Origin: Gordonia pseudamarae
Lineage (GTDB): Bacteria; Actinomycetota; Actinomycetes; Mycobacteriales; Mycobacteriaceae
Assembly: GCF_025273675.1 (NCBI RefSeq)
Contig: NZ_CP045809.1
Coordinates: 558,001-622,000 of the forward strand
DNA: 64,000 nt
Reading direction: 5' to 3'
In this document: positions 1 to 8,234 of the stretch, piece by piece
Layout: each line of letters begins with the position of its first letter
Numbering within the stretch: the first letter of the stretch is position 1
Program-made: the position numbers and the translations under genes
Notes under the pieces: model-generated
Databases searched by the model: none
What the model was told of the DNA's origin: nothing
What the model saw: only the letters and a program-made list of their open reading frames with translations

Positions 1-349
1 GCCGGTCGCGGAGCGCGCGCACGAACGTGGGCAGGACGGAGTAGGTGGCCGAGCCGACGCAGCCGATCGATAGTCTGCCGACGCTGCCGTCGGCCACCCG
101 TTGCGCGTGGAGTCCGGCGGCGTCGACGGCGTCGAGGATGGCGATGGTGTGCGCGAGGTAGTCCACGCCGGCGGGTGTCAGTTCGACCCGGCGTGTGGAT
201 CGGGTGAGGAGGGTGACGCCCAGTTCCTCCTCGAGGTGCCGGATCTGAGTGGACAGCGGTGGTTGCGCGATGTGCAGACGCGCGGCGGCGCGGCCGAAAT
301 GCAGTTCCTCGGCAACGGCCCGGAAGTACCGGAGGTGACGCAACTCCAT
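1..349 (-). CDS. LysR-family transcriptional regulator (partial, runs off window start)
   Basis: Reading the minus strand from the ATG at 349 gives [19 protein letters not shown], then a LysR winged helix-turn-helix (AARLHIAQPPLSTQIRHLE) and the start of the effector-binding domain (SIGCVGSATYSVLPTFVRAL). Only the first 116 or so residues are present; the rest lies outside the window. The gene diverges from pcaF with a 93-bp gap, the usual position for a CatR/PcaQ-like activator of 3-oxoadipate genes. Its N-terminus clearly resembles the other LysR gene at 9704, so the two look like paralogues. The family call is secure; the target (the pca operon) is inferred from position only. Confidence 0.88.
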   Translation of the reverse strand, partial: MELRHLRYFRAVAEELHFGRAAARLHIAQPPLSTQIRHLEEELGVTLLTRSTRRVELTPAGVDYLAHTIAILDAVDAAGLHAQRVADGSVGRLSIGCVGSATYSVLPTFVRALRDR

Positions 350-370
350 ACGGGCGACGATAGCCTCAGT

Positions 371-406
371 GATATTCTATAGGTATCAATAATCCCGATA
401 TAGGTA
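371..406. promoter_or_regulatory. Candidate operator in the LysR-pcaF divergent promoter
   Basis: The AT-rich gap between the divergent LysR and pcaF genes holds two direct copies of TATAGGTA, at 378-385 and 399-406. They are 21 bp apart, two turns of the helix. The first lies within a larger GATA...TATC dyad. LysR regulators usually bind such dyads in the shared promoter. The sites are seen directly; binding is inference. Confidence 0.4.
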
Positions 407-442
407 CTTCACTATGAAGAATATACTGCCTACGCTGGGTTT

Positions 443-1666
443 ATGTCCTCACCTACCGACATCGTCATCTGCTCGCCACTTCGTACGCCCGTGGGGCGCA
501 TGGGTGGCGCGCTGGCCGCGGTGCCCACCGCCGACCTGGCAACGGGTCTGCTCCGCGAACTGGTCGCACGCACCGGGCTGACCGGCGACGACGTCGATGA
601 CGTGGTGCTCGGCCAGGGCTACCCGAGCGGTGAATCGCCGGCCATCGGGCGGATCGCGGCACTCGACGCCGGTCTGGGCGAGTCCGTTCCCGGCATGCAG
701 CTCGATCGTCGCTGCGGGTCGGGCCTGCAGGCGGTCCTGTCCGCGGCCTCGGCCATCGCCTCGGGCGGTGGTGACCTCATCATCGCCGGCGGCGCCGATT
801 CGATGTCGAACGTCGAGCACTACGCGCTCGGTCTGCGGACCGGTGTGCGGCAGGGCGGGATCGACCTGATGGACCGCCTCGACCGGTCGCGTGCCACCGC
901 CGGCGGCCGATCGCACCCGATCGGCGGCGGCATGATCGAGACCGCCGAGAATCTCCGGGCCCGGTACGGGATCAGCCGGGAGGCGCAGGACGCGCTCGCG
1001 GTCCGCTCGCACGCACGCGCCGTCGACGCCCAGAAGAACGGACGTTTCGACGACGAGCTCGTCGCGGTGACCATCCCCGGCACGCGCGGGCATCCCGACG
1101 TCGTCGTCGACACCGACGAACATCCCCGCGCCGATATCGATCTCGCCTCGCTGGCCGCGCTGCGGGCGGTCCGTGGCCGAACGGACCCCGAAGCGACTGT
1201 GACAGCCGGCAACTCATCGGGTCAGAACGACGGTGCGGCGCTGTGCGTGGTGACCACCGCCGACGTCGCCGAACGCCGGGGACTGACTCCGCTACTCGCG
1301 CTGCGCGCGTGGGCCGTGACCGGTTGCGCCCCCGAGACGATGGGCATCGGCCCGGTCGGCGCGACGGCGAAAGCCCTTGCGCGGGCGCGGCTGACACTCG
1401 ACGACATGGATGTGATCGAACTGAACGAGGCATTCGCCGTGCAGGTGCTCGCCGTGCTCGCCGAATGGGGTGTCGACGCCGAGGACGAACGACTCAACCC
1501 GAACGGGTCCGGGATATCGCTCGGGCATCCGATCGGGGCCACCGGTGCCCGTATCCTGGCCACCGCGGCCCACGAGGCGAGGCGCCGCGACGCGCGCTAC
1601 GTCCTGGAGACGATGTGCATCGGCGGCGGACAAGGGCTCGCGGCGGTCTTCGAGGCGATCCGATGA
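443..1666 (+). CDS. pcaF: 3-oxoadipyl-CoA thiolase
   Basis: A 407-residue thiolase of full family length. The acyl-accepting Cys lies in DRRCGSGLQA (about residue 91), the catalytic His in SLGHPIGATGAR (about 361) and the second Cys in CIGGGQG (about 392). Thiolases of this group cleave 3-oxoadipyl-CoA with CoA to succinyl-CoA and acetyl-CoA in the cytoplasm, the last step of the beta-ketoadipate pathway. The assignment to PcaF rather than another thiolase rests on the operon: the enol-lactonase starts inside its stop codon (ATGA overlap) and pcaI-pcaJ follow. The gene is first in the operon and divergent from a LysR regulator. Confidence 0.9.
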   Translation: MSSPTDIVICSPLRTPVGRMGGALAAVPTADLATGLLRELVARTGLTGDDVDDVVLGQGYPSGESPAIGRIAALDAGLGESVPGMQLDRRCGSGLQAVLSAASAIASGGGDLIIAGGADSMSNVEHYALGLRTGVRQGGIDLMDRLDRSRATAGGRSHPIGGGMIETAENLRARYGISREAQDALAVRSHARAVDAQKNGRFDDELVAVTIPGTRGHPDVVVDTDEHPRADIDLASLAALRAVRGRTDPEATVTAGNSSGQNDGAALCVVTTADVAERRGLTPLLALRAWAVTGCAPETMGIGPVGATAKALARARLTLDDMDVIELNEAFAVQVLAVLAEWGVDAEDERLNPNGSGISLGHPIGATGARILATAAHEARRRDARYVLETMCIGGGQGLAAVFEAIR

Positions 1667-2439
1667 GCGCCGTGACGGTCGATGCCGTCGTCACCGGACA
1701 TCCCGACGGGCCCACCGTGGTGCTGTCGAACTCGCTCGGCTCGGACCGGCGGATGTGGGACGCCCAGCTCCCCGAACTGGAGAAACACTTCCGCGTCGTC
1801 CGGTACGACACCAGAGGCCACGGACGCTCGCCCGTACCCGACGGGGCCGCCACGATCGACGACCTGGCCGACGACCTGATCGCACTGCTGGACAGGCTCG
1901 ATATCGCCTCGTGCCACCTCGTCGGGCTCTCACTCGGCGGCATGACCGCGATGCGGGTGGCGATGCGCGTCCCCGCGCGGGTCGACCGGATGGTCCTGTT
2001 GTGCACGGGGGCTCAGCTGCCGCCGCGATCGGGCTGGATCGAGCGCGCCGCGCTCGTGCGCGAGCACGGCACATCGGCGGTGGCCGAGAGCGTCGTGGGA
2101 CGGTGGTTCACACCGTCCTACCTCGAATCCGAACCCGATCGCCGCCGATTCTACGAGGCGATGGTGGCCGCCACGCCCAGCGCGGGATACGCCGCGTGTT
2201 GCGAGGCCATCGCCGATCTCGACCTGCGCGAGGGGCTGTCGTCGATCACCGCGCCCACGCTGTCGATCGCCGGAGCCGACGATGTGGCCACTCCGCCCGC
2301 CAAACTCGAGGAGATCGTGTCCGCGATCCCCGATGCGCGGCTGCTGGTGGTGCCCGAGTCGGCCCACCTCGCCAATGCGCAACAGCCGCAGATCATCACA
2401 CCCGCGATCATCGACCACCTGGAGGGTTCGGATGGCTAG
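1663..2439 (+). CDS. pcaD: 3-oxoadipate enol-lactonase
   Basis: A 258-residue alpha/beta hydrolase. The nucleophile elbow is GLSLGGM (Ser near residue 90), the acid is in GADDVATP (near 205) and the His in SAHLAN (near 234). PcaD hydrolyses 3-oxoadipate enol-lactone, the product of muconolactone isomerase, to 3-oxoadipate, so this gene links the cat branch to PcaIJ and PcaF. The ATG at 1663 overlaps the pcaF stop codon, which fixes the start; the longer upstream extension is pcaF read in another frame. The protein ends soon after the His, so it is not the PcaL fusion with carboxymuconolactone decarboxylase. Confidence 0.9.
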   Translation: MSAVTVDAVVTGHPDGPTVVLSNSLGSDRRMWDAQLPELEKHFRVVRYDTRGHGRSPVPDGAATIDDLADDLIALLDRLDIASCHLVGLSLGGMTAMRVAMRVPARVDRMVLLCTGAQLPPRSGWIERAALVREHGTSAVAESVVGRWFTPSYLESEPDRRRFYEAMVAATPSAGYAACCEAIADLDLREGLSSITAPTLSIAGADDVATPPAKLEEIVSAIPDARLLVVPESAHLANAQQPQIITPAIIDHLEGSDG

Positions 2440-3127
2440 GACAGCGATAATGCCCACACCCGATGAGGCGGTGGCGGGCATCGAGGATGGATCGACCGTT
2501 CTGGTCGGCGGATTCGGTCTGGCAGGAATGCCGTTCGACCTGATCGACGCCCTGATCCGGCAGGGGGCGGCCGATCTCACGATCGTCGCCAACAACGCGG
2601 GCAACGGCGACGTCGGCCTGGCCGCGCTGCTCGCGGCGGGCCGCGTGCGAAAGGTCATCTGTTCCTTTCCGCGACAGGTGGATTCCTACGTCTTCGACGA
2701 GCTCTTCCTGGCCGGGAAGATCGAACTGGAAGTGGTGCCGCAGGGCAATCTCGCCGAACGGATGCGGGCCGCCGGTGCCGGGATCGGGGCGTTCTACTGT
2801 CCCACCGGGGTGGGCACCTCGCTCACCGAGGGCAAGGAGATCCGCTCGATCGACGGCCGCGACTACGCGCTCGAATATCCCATCCGCGGCGACTACGCGC
2901 TGATCAGCGCCCACATCGGCGACCGGATGGGAAACCTCGTGTACCGCAAGACCGCCCGCAATTTCGGCCCGGTGATGGCCACCGCGGCCACGACCACCAT
3001 CGCGCAGGTCTCCTCGATCGTGCCCACCGGTGACCTCGACCCCGAGGCGGTGGTCACCCCGTCGATCTACGTTGACAGGGTCGTCGCCGTGCAGGCCCGC
3101 CACTACACCGTACAAGGAGCCCGATGA
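2432..3127 (+). CDS. pcaI: 3-oxoadipate CoA-transferase, subunit A
   Basis: A 231-residue family I CoA-transferase alpha subunit. The typical N-terminal motif VLVGGFGLAGMP and the LTIVANNAGNGDVGLAALL segment are present. With PcaJ it moves CoA from succinyl-CoA to 3-oxoadipate. The ATG at 2432 overlaps the end of pcaD by 8 bp, and the stop overlaps the pcaJ start by 4 bp, so translation is probably coupled. A homologous pair sits at 15270-16723 in the ketone carboxylase operon; the pca context, not sequence alone, gives this pair its substrate. Confidence 0.88.
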   Translation: MARTAIMPTPDEAVAGIEDGSTVLVGGFGLAGMPFDLIDALIRQGAADLTIVANNAGNGDVGLAALLAAGRVRKVICSFPRQVDSYVFDELFLAGKIELEVVPQGNLAERMRAAGAGIGAFYCPTGVGTSLTEGKEIRSIDGRDYALEYPIRGDYALISAHIGDRMGNLVYRKTARNFGPVMATAATTTIAQVSSIVPTGDLDPEAVVTPSIYVDRVVAVQARHYTVQGAR

Positions 3128-3786
3128 TGATCCAGACAGCAACGGCGTTGGCCCCGGAACAGCTCGCCGCCCGTATCGCGCAGGACATTCCGGCCGGCGC
3201 CTTCGTCAATCTCGGTATCGGCCAGCCCACGAGGATCGCCGACCATCTGGCCCCCGAACTCGGTGTCGTGTTGCACACCGAGAACGGCATGCTCGGCATG
3301 GGCCGCGAGGCCAAGGGCGAGGAGATCGATCCCGACCTCACCAACGCGGGCAAGGTGCCGGTGACCGAGACGCCGGGTGCCTCCTACTTCCATCACGCGG
3401 ACTCGTTCGCGATGATGCGCGGCGGACATCTCGATGTGTGTGTGCTGGGTGCCTTCCAGGTGTCGGAGTCGGGCGATCTGGCCAACTGGCACACCGGGAA
3501 ACCCGGTGCCATCCCGGCCGTCGGCGGGGCGATGGATCTGGCGATCGGCGCCAAGGACGTATACGTGATGATGACCCTGTTCGCCAAGGACGGCAGCCCG
3601 AAACTGGTGCCGGCGTGTACCTATCCGCTGACCGGTGTCGGTTGCGTGAGCCGCATCTACACCGACCGGGCGATCTTCGAGATCACCGGTGACGGGGTAC
3701 GGGTGACCGAGACCTTCGGGATCGGTGTGGACGAACTGCGGGACAGGCTCGACGTACCGCTGGAGACCGCCCATCCCGCCGGTTGA
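3124..3786 (+). CDS. pcaJ: 3-oxoadipate CoA-transferase, subunit B
   Basis: A 220-residue beta subunit of family I CoA-transferases. It contains the active-site glutamate motif TENGMLGMG near residue 53 and the VNLGIGQPTRIADHL motif. It forms the catalytic partner of PcaI. The ATGA overlap with pcaI sets the start. The reading frame ends in a TGA that lies inside the first copy of a 38-bp tandem repeat beginning at 3779, so the last codons may have been replaced by repeat sequence. It is the last gene of the pcaFDIJ operon. Confidence 0.88.
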   Translation: MMIQTATALAPEQLAARIAQDIPAGAFVNLGIGQPTRIADHLAPELGVVLHTENGMLGMGREAKGEEIDPDLTNAGKVPVTETPGASYFHHADSFAMMRGGHLDVCVLGAFQVSESGDLANWHTGKPGAIPAVGGAMDLAIGAKDVYVMMTLFAKDGSPKLVPACTYPLTGVGCVSRIYTDRAIFEITGDGVRVTETFGIGVDELRDRLDVPLETAHPAG

Positions 3787-3854
3787 GGCGTCAGCGTTTC
3801 CCGCCGCCCAACTGAGCCGGTTGAGGCGTCAGCGTTTCCCGCCGCCCAGCTGAG
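3779..3854. repeat. Two tandem 38-bp units carrying the pcaJ stop codon
   Basis: Units at 3779-3816 and 3817-3854 differ at one base. Each starts with CCGGTTGAGGCGTCAGCG. The same CCGGTTGAGG begins the palindromic element at 3855, so its left end occurs three times in tandem. The pcaJ TGA (3784-3786) is part of unit 1. Confidence 0.85.
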
Positions 3855-3957
3855 CCGGTTGAGGCGTGAGGAGCGCGAGCGACGAGCCTCGAAACCCCGT
3901 GAGAGAACATTGTCGTCTCACCGGGTTTCGAGGCTCGCGGGCTCGCACCTCAACCGG
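3855..3957. repeat. Dispersed palindromic element, copy A
   Basis: An inner inverted repeat, 3884-3904 and 3916-3936 (21 bp each, one mismatch, 11-bp loop), starts with GAGCCTCGAAACCC. It is enclosed by outer arms CCGGTTGAGG (3855-3864) and CCTCAACCGG (3948-3957). It fills the gap between two convergent genes and could act as a two-way terminator. Related copies lie at 35371-35483 and 53213-53330. There is no transposase and no obvious target duplication. Confidence 0.85.
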
Positions 3958-3965
3958 CCGGGTGG

Positions 3966-5576
3966 CTAATGCGTTCGGGAGCCACGGTCGGCCGGTGGCA
4001 CATAGTGCAGTCCACGGAACACGGCGCTGTGCGCGAACACCTCGGCGTCGGCGTCGGTACCGCGGTGGCGGGCCATCCGAAGTGCCATCCGCAGCAGCAT
4101 TTTGATGTCGCGGGCGGTGATGTCCGGGAAGCCGCCCACCAGGTCGTCGAGCAGATCATCACCGAGGGTGACGCCGTTGCCCTCGGCGAGAATCCGCCAG
4201 ATCCGGCGGGCATCGTCCGGCCCGGGCGGCTGGTACTCGATCACAGCCGCGCAGCGCGCGAGGATCGCCGCGTCGACGCCGTCGAGGCGGTTGGTGGTCA
4301 GGAACAGCAGGCCGTCGAAATACTCCAGGGTGCGCAGGAATTCGGCGACGATCGCGTTCTGCGACAGATCCAGTCCGCGTTCCATCACAAAAACGTCGGC
4401 CTCGTCGAGCAGCAGCACCGCATCCCAGCGTTTGGCGCGGTCGAAGATGACCTCGAGGTTCTTGCGGACCAGTTCGGCGGTAATGCCGAGCGATCCGGAA
4501 TGAATCGAGTAGAGCGGTCTGTGGGTGGTTTCGGCGTACACCTCGGCGGTCAGTGTCTTGCCCACTCCGGGGCGGCCTTTGGCCAGGATGACGTTGCCCG
4601 CCGACTTGCCGTCGATGATGTCCCCGGTGAATACGGAGATGTCGGTGGTGAGGATGTCGAGGAGTTCTCGTTGTTCGTCGGGCAGGACCAGCTTGTCGCG
4701 GAGGTGGGCGTCGTACCGGTAGTCGGTGAGGTCGCCGGTGTTCACGTCGAGGAAGTCCTGCGTGCCCAGATCAAACACCCGCACGGCGGTGATCACCGGC
4801 ACGGGACCGTAGTCGTCGTCGCCGAAGTTCTTGCCGCGGTGCAGGATCGATGGTGCCACCTGTCGCAGTGAGGCGATCTCCGCCGGTGCGACGTCGTGCA
4901 CGACCTTGCGGTACTGCCGCTTGTTGGGAGACCGGTGGTCGTCGGCGCGGATCACCCGGCCGGAGAAGAGGAACTGTTTGCCGAATCCGTGGTCGATGAG
5001 CCGCTGGTACCGTTCGCGCCGCCGCAGGTAGTCGGCCTTGAGCGCGGGGGTTTCCTTGTAGGCGCCGCCGGCGACCAGCACGTCGGCCGGTGTCTTGCCG
5101 ACGATCTCCGTCTCGTCGAGGGTGAGGATGCGAGGTTTGCGCGAGGGGCGTTTCACGGTGGCGTTGTCGGCCTCCATCGTGAACTTCACCCGCGGCCCGT
5201 GCGTCCGGTCGGCGTGTTCCATCGTGATGTCCATGACCAGATACGGGTGCAGGTATCCGTCGGTCTCGCGTACGTACAGCCAGCCATCGATCATGTTCTC
5301 CCGCAAGAAGGTCCGCATTATCTCCACTGCCGCGTCGATGTGCGGGATGCGGGCGAACCGTCCCGACCGGGCGGCCCGGATGGCGGCGGCGGCCCGGGCG
5401 AACGATTCCTCGCCGGCGCCGGCGGCGACGATCTCCAGGTCGGCCAGGGCGGCATCGGTGAGATCCCGGTCCGGGACGGTGATCTCGGGTGATCGCCAGG
5501 ATCGTGCCTGATCGCGGGCGGCCGTCAGATCGTCGGCGGTGGTTGCGGCCACCACCTCGGTGGGTGCGATGAGCAC
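3966..5576 (-). CDS. AAA+ ATPase of unknown function
   Basis: A 536-residue protein with a single C-terminal AAA+ module: Walker A GRPGVGKT near residue 333, Walker B AVLLLDEADVF near 390, then FLTTNRLDGVDAAILAR (sensor 1 and arginine-finger region). The N-terminal 300 residues have no motif I recognise. I chose the GTG at 5576 because AAAGGAG stands 5 bp upstream; the frame could extend to an ATG at 5639 but that adds a low-complexity stretch without a better ribosome site. AAA+ proteins of this layout remodel protein or nucleic-acid partners, but nothing here names the partner. It sits between the pca and cat operons and may be unrelated to them. Confidence 0.75.
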   Translation of the reverse strand: MLIAPTEVVAATTADDLTAARDQARSWRSPEITVPDRDLTDAALADLEIVAAGAGEESFARAAAAIRAARSGRFARIPHIDAAVEIMRTFLRENMIDGWLYVRETDGYLHPYLVMDITMEHADRTHGPRVKFTMEADNATVKRPSRKPRILTLDETEIVGKTPADVLVAGGAYKETPALKADYLRRRERYQRLIDHGFGKQFLFSGRVIRADDHRSPNKRQYRKVVHDVAPAEIASLRQVAPSILHRGKNFGDDDYGPVPVITAVRVFDLGTQDFLDVNTGDLTDYRYDAHLRDKLVLPDEQRELLDILTTDISVFTGDIIDGKSAGNVILAKGRPGVGKTLTAEVYAETTHRPLYSIHSGSLGITAELVRKNLEVIFDRAKRWDAVLLLDEADVFVMERGLDLSQNAIVAEFLRTLEYFDGLLFLTTNRLDGVDAAILARCAAVIEYQPPGPDDARRIWRILAEGNGVTLGDDLLDDLVGGFPDITARDIKMLLRMALRMARHRGTDADAEVFAHSAVFRGLHYVPPADRGSRTH

Positions 5577-5658
5577 GGGGACTCCTTTGTCCTCGGGGCC
5601 GGTCGGGGTACGGGGAGGGCGGCCGGAGGCCTTCGGCATCCTGTGGCAGAAGGCGTTA

Positions 5659-5690
5659 CAGGGGTGGTGATCTCGCGATCACCACCCCTG
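5659..5690 (-). terminator. Strong hairpin downstream of catA
   Basis: A perfect 14-bp stem, CAGGGGTGGTGATC (5659-5672) and its complement (5677-5690), with a 4-base TCGC loop. It lies 41 bp beyond the catA stop and upstream of the AAA+ gene, so it probably ends the catBCA transcript. No long T-run follows, as is common in actinobacteria. Confidence 0.8.
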
Positions 5691-5731
5691 AGTCTCAGCC
5701 CCGCATGATGTGTTGCGCCCGGCGATGCCGA

Positions 5732-6619
5732 TTACGACTCGGGGTCGAGCACGAAGTCGTAGTCGACGTGGAAGCCCTCACCGTCCGGGTTGTCGATGGG
5801 ATTGAGCATCAGCTCCGGCTTCACCGCCGAGGCGATGTCGTCGTCGTTGTGCGGGTCGCCGGGGAAGTAGAGCTGGGTGGTGATGAGCTCGTAGCCGGGG
5901 GCGCTGATCTTGAAGTGCAGGTGGGCGGGCCGCCACGCGTGCCAGCCGGCGGCCGCGATCAGCTGGCCGCACGCGCCGTCGGTCGGGATCTGGTACGGGG
6001 CCGGGCGCAGGGTGTGGATCTCGAAGCGACCCTCGTCGCCGGCGATCCAGGTGCCGCGCAGGTTCCACTCCGGCAGACCGGGCGCGAACTGCGAGTAGAA
6101 GCCGAGATCGTCGGCGTGCCACAGTTCGACCTTCGCGCCCGGCAAAGGAGTTCCGTCGACCGCGCGCACCTGACCGGCGAACACCAGCGGGTTGCCGGGC
6201 TCGTCGTCGCGCATCGGGATGGTGCCGTTCCACTCCAGTTGGGGTGAGTCTTCGATGTAGTACGGTCCCTCGATGGTGCCCTTGCTGCCCTCGCGGTGTT
6301 CGCTGGCGACCTCCTCGACCGAATGCTCGATCCAGACATCGAGGAACAGCGGCCATTCGCCGTCCTCGCCGACCTTGATCAGCCATGCTTTGAGCGCGTT
6401 GTACTCGGCGTAGCTGACCTTGTCCTCCAGGACGATGTCGTTGATGCCCTTGATGACCTTCGAGGCCAGGTAGTTGACGCGTGCGGTGTCGACCATTGCC
6501 GAACGGCCACCGGCCCCGGTCATCCGCTCGCGGAATCGGGCCGATGCGTTGGCGCCGGATTCAGCGGCCTTGGCGGTGACTTCCGCATCGAAACTGGTGT
6601 CAAAAGCTGTGTCGGTCAT
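5732..6619 (-). CDS. catA: Catechol 1,2-dioxygenase
   Basis: A 295-residue intradiol ring-cleavage dioxygenase. The N-terminal helical dimerisation domain is followed by the catalytic domain with EGPYYIEDSP, VELWHADDLGFYSQF and RPAHLHFKISAPG, which hold the Tyr and His ligands of the non-haem Fe(III). It converts catechol to cis,cis-muconate. AAGGAG lies just upstream of the ATG at 6619. It is the last gene of a catB-catC-catA operon, so its product feeds the two genes upstream. Chlorocatechol dioxygenases are related, but the catB and catC partners argue for ordinary catechol. Confidence 0.94.
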   Translation of the reverse strand: MTDTAFDTSFDAEVTAKAAESGANASARFRERMTGAGGRSAMVDTARVNYLASKVIKGINDIVLEDKVSYAEYNALKAWLIKVGEDGEWPLFLDVWIEHSVEEVASEHREGSKGTIEGPYYIEDSPQLEWNGTIPMRDDEPGNPLVFAGQVRAVDGTPLPGAKVELWHADDLGFYSQFAPGLPEWNLRGTWIAGDEGRFEIHTLRPAPYQIPTDGACGQLIAAAGWHAWRPAHLHFKISAPGYELITTQLYFPGDPHNDDDIASAVKPELMLNPIDNPDGEGFHVDYDFVLDPES

Positions 6620-6673
6620 GGGAACTCCTTGGTTGTGTGGCCTGTGGGCTGAAGCGCTGGGGATGAGAGCCGG

Positions 6674-6958
6674 TCAGCCCGCAGCGATATCCGAGGGATG
6701 GGTGGCCAGTGGGGTCACCGTGATGGTCATGTAAGGGAAGAGCGGCAGTCCGGACAGGAGCGCGTGCAGTTCGTCGTTGTCGGTGACGTCGAAGATCGAA
6801 TAGTTGGAGTACTCGCCGACGATGCGCCAAATGTGCGGCCAGGTGCCCGCGCGCTGCAGGTCCTGCGAGTACGCCTTCTCGCGGGCGACGGTGTCGGCGC
6901 GCACCTCCGGGTCGAGGTCGCGGGGGATGTCGACGTCCATACGAACGTGGAACAGCAT
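6674..6958 (-). CDS. catC: Muconolactone delta-isomerase
   Basis: A 94-residue protein of the usual CatC length. It shows the family pattern MLFHVRMDVDIPRDLDPE, GTWPHIWRIVGEYSNYSIFDV and LPLFPYMTITVTPLATHP. The enzyme is a small multimeric ferredoxin-fold isomerase that turns muconolactone into 3-oxoadipate enol-lactone, the substrate of PcaD at 1663-2439. It starts 1 bp after the catB stop codon, so the two are probably translationally coupled; catA follows after 54 bp. Confidence 0.94.
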   Translation of the reverse strand: MLFHVRMDVDIPRDLDPEVRADTVAREKAYSQDLQRAGTWPHIWRIVGEYSNYSIFDVTDNDELHALLSGLPLFPYMTITVTPLATHPSDIAAG

Positions 6959-6959
6959 G

Positions 6960-8066
6960 TCAGCTCCGATCGGTGCGGTAGTGCGCGAGCTTGTCGGGGT
7001 CGATCACGACGCCCGTTCCCGGCAGCGGTGAGGTGTGCAGCCGGCCGTCCCGGATTTGCAGTGGCTCGGCGAGCAGGTCGTCGGTCATATCCAGGAAGTT
7101 GGACAGCTCACCGGCGTGGTGCGAGGTGGCGGCGAACGCGGCGCCGAAGGCCAGCGAGCAGGCGGTGCCCACCTGGCCGTCGATCTGGTTGCCCATGACG
7201 ACTTCGAGGCCGAGGCCCTCGGCCAGATGGTGGACTCGGCGAGACGTGGTGAAACCGGTCCGCGCGGTCTTGATGCTGACGGCCGTCAGTGCGCCGGAAA
7301 GGCTTTCGCGGGTCACATCGGCCGGGGTGGGCACCGACTCGTCGGCGATGAACGGCACGTCGATCTGCTCGACGAGCCAGCGCCGGCCCAACACGTCGTC
7401 GGCGGGGCACAGTTCCTCGGCGAACAGCAGTCCGAGGTCGCTCATGTCCTTCATCGCGCGTGCCGATTCCGATGCGGTCCATCCACGGTTGCCGTCGACA
7501 TAGAGGTCGATCCGGTCGCCGAACCGGTCGCGCAGGGCGCGTACGACCGCGGTGTCCAGGTGCACCGGCCGCCTCCCGACCTTTACCTTGAAGGTGGTGA
7601 TCCCGTAGGTGTCGACCATCTTCTCGGCCTCGGTGACCATCGCGGCCGGATCGTCGAATCCGAGCATGTGGCTGACCCGCATGTGATCGGTGTAGCCGCC
7701 GAGCATGTCCACGACGCGCAGTTCGAGTGTGCGGCCGAGGGCATCCCAGAGGGCCATGTCGAGTGCGGATTTGGCGGTGGGGTTGCCGATGGTGCGCTGC
7801 AGCCGCGCGGCGACGACCTCGCGTTCGAGTAGGGTCAGCCCGACGACGGCCGGTGCGAAGATCGTGTTGATGACGGCGACGATGCCGTCCTGGGTCTCGC
7901 CGTAGGTGAAGGGGCGGGGCGGTGCCTCGGCAACACCCACGACGCCGTCGTCGGTGTGTACCCGGACGAGCACGTGCTCGGCGACGTGCACCTCGCCCGA
8001 CGCGAACCGTAACGGTTTGCGATAGGGAATGGCGAAGGGAATCGCCTCGATCGCGGTGATCTTCAT
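6960..8066 (-). CDS. catB: Muconate cycloisomerase
   Basis: A 368-residue enolase-superfamily enzyme. The catalytic lysine pair is in TTFKVKVGRR, metal ligands lie in LYVDGNRGW, FAEELC and IADESV, and the opposite catalytic lysine is in AVSIKTARTG. It lactonises cis,cis-muconate to muconolactone using Mn2+. It is the first gene of the catBCA operon. Upstream, instead of an intact regulator, stands the benB/LuxR relic, so the usual catR neighbour is absent from this side. Confidence 0.93.
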   Translation of the reverse strand: MKITAIEAIPFAIPYRKPLRFASGEVHVAEHVLVRVHTDDGVVGVAEAPPRPFTYGETQDGIVAVINTIFAPAVVGLTLLEREVVAARLQRTIGNPTAKSALDMALWDALGRTLELRVVDMLGGYTDHMRVSHMLGFDDPAAMVTEAEKMVDTYGITTFKVKVGRRPVHLDTAVVRALRDRFGDRIDLYVDGNRGWTASESARAMKDMSDLGLLFAEELCPADDVLGRRWLVEQIDVPFIADESVPTPADVTRESLSGALTAVSIKTARTGFTTSRRVHHLAEGLGLEVVMGNQIDGQVGTACSLAFGAAFAATSHHAGELSNFLDMTDDLLAEPLQIRDGRLHTSPLPGTGVVIDPDKLAHYRTDRS

Positions 8067-8234
8067 GTGTTACTCCGAATAGGTGGGTGATGTTGTGATC
8101 GGCACCACTTCTAGGAACAACAGTATGGCGTAAATACATACGAAACAAGGACTTTATATTTGGCTATTAATCGATCAGATCAATCAATATGGTACTAGGG
8201 CAGGCCAGGTATTTGTCCGGGTCGCGGAGGTGGC
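8067..8234. promoter_or_regulatory. AT-rich upstream region of catBCA
   Basis: This 168-bp gap separates catB from the LuxR tail fragment. Its middle (about 8120-8195) is much more AT-rich than the surroundings and contains the near-repeat GATCAGATCAATCA. It must hold the catB promoter. I see no operator that I can name. Confidence 0.4.
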
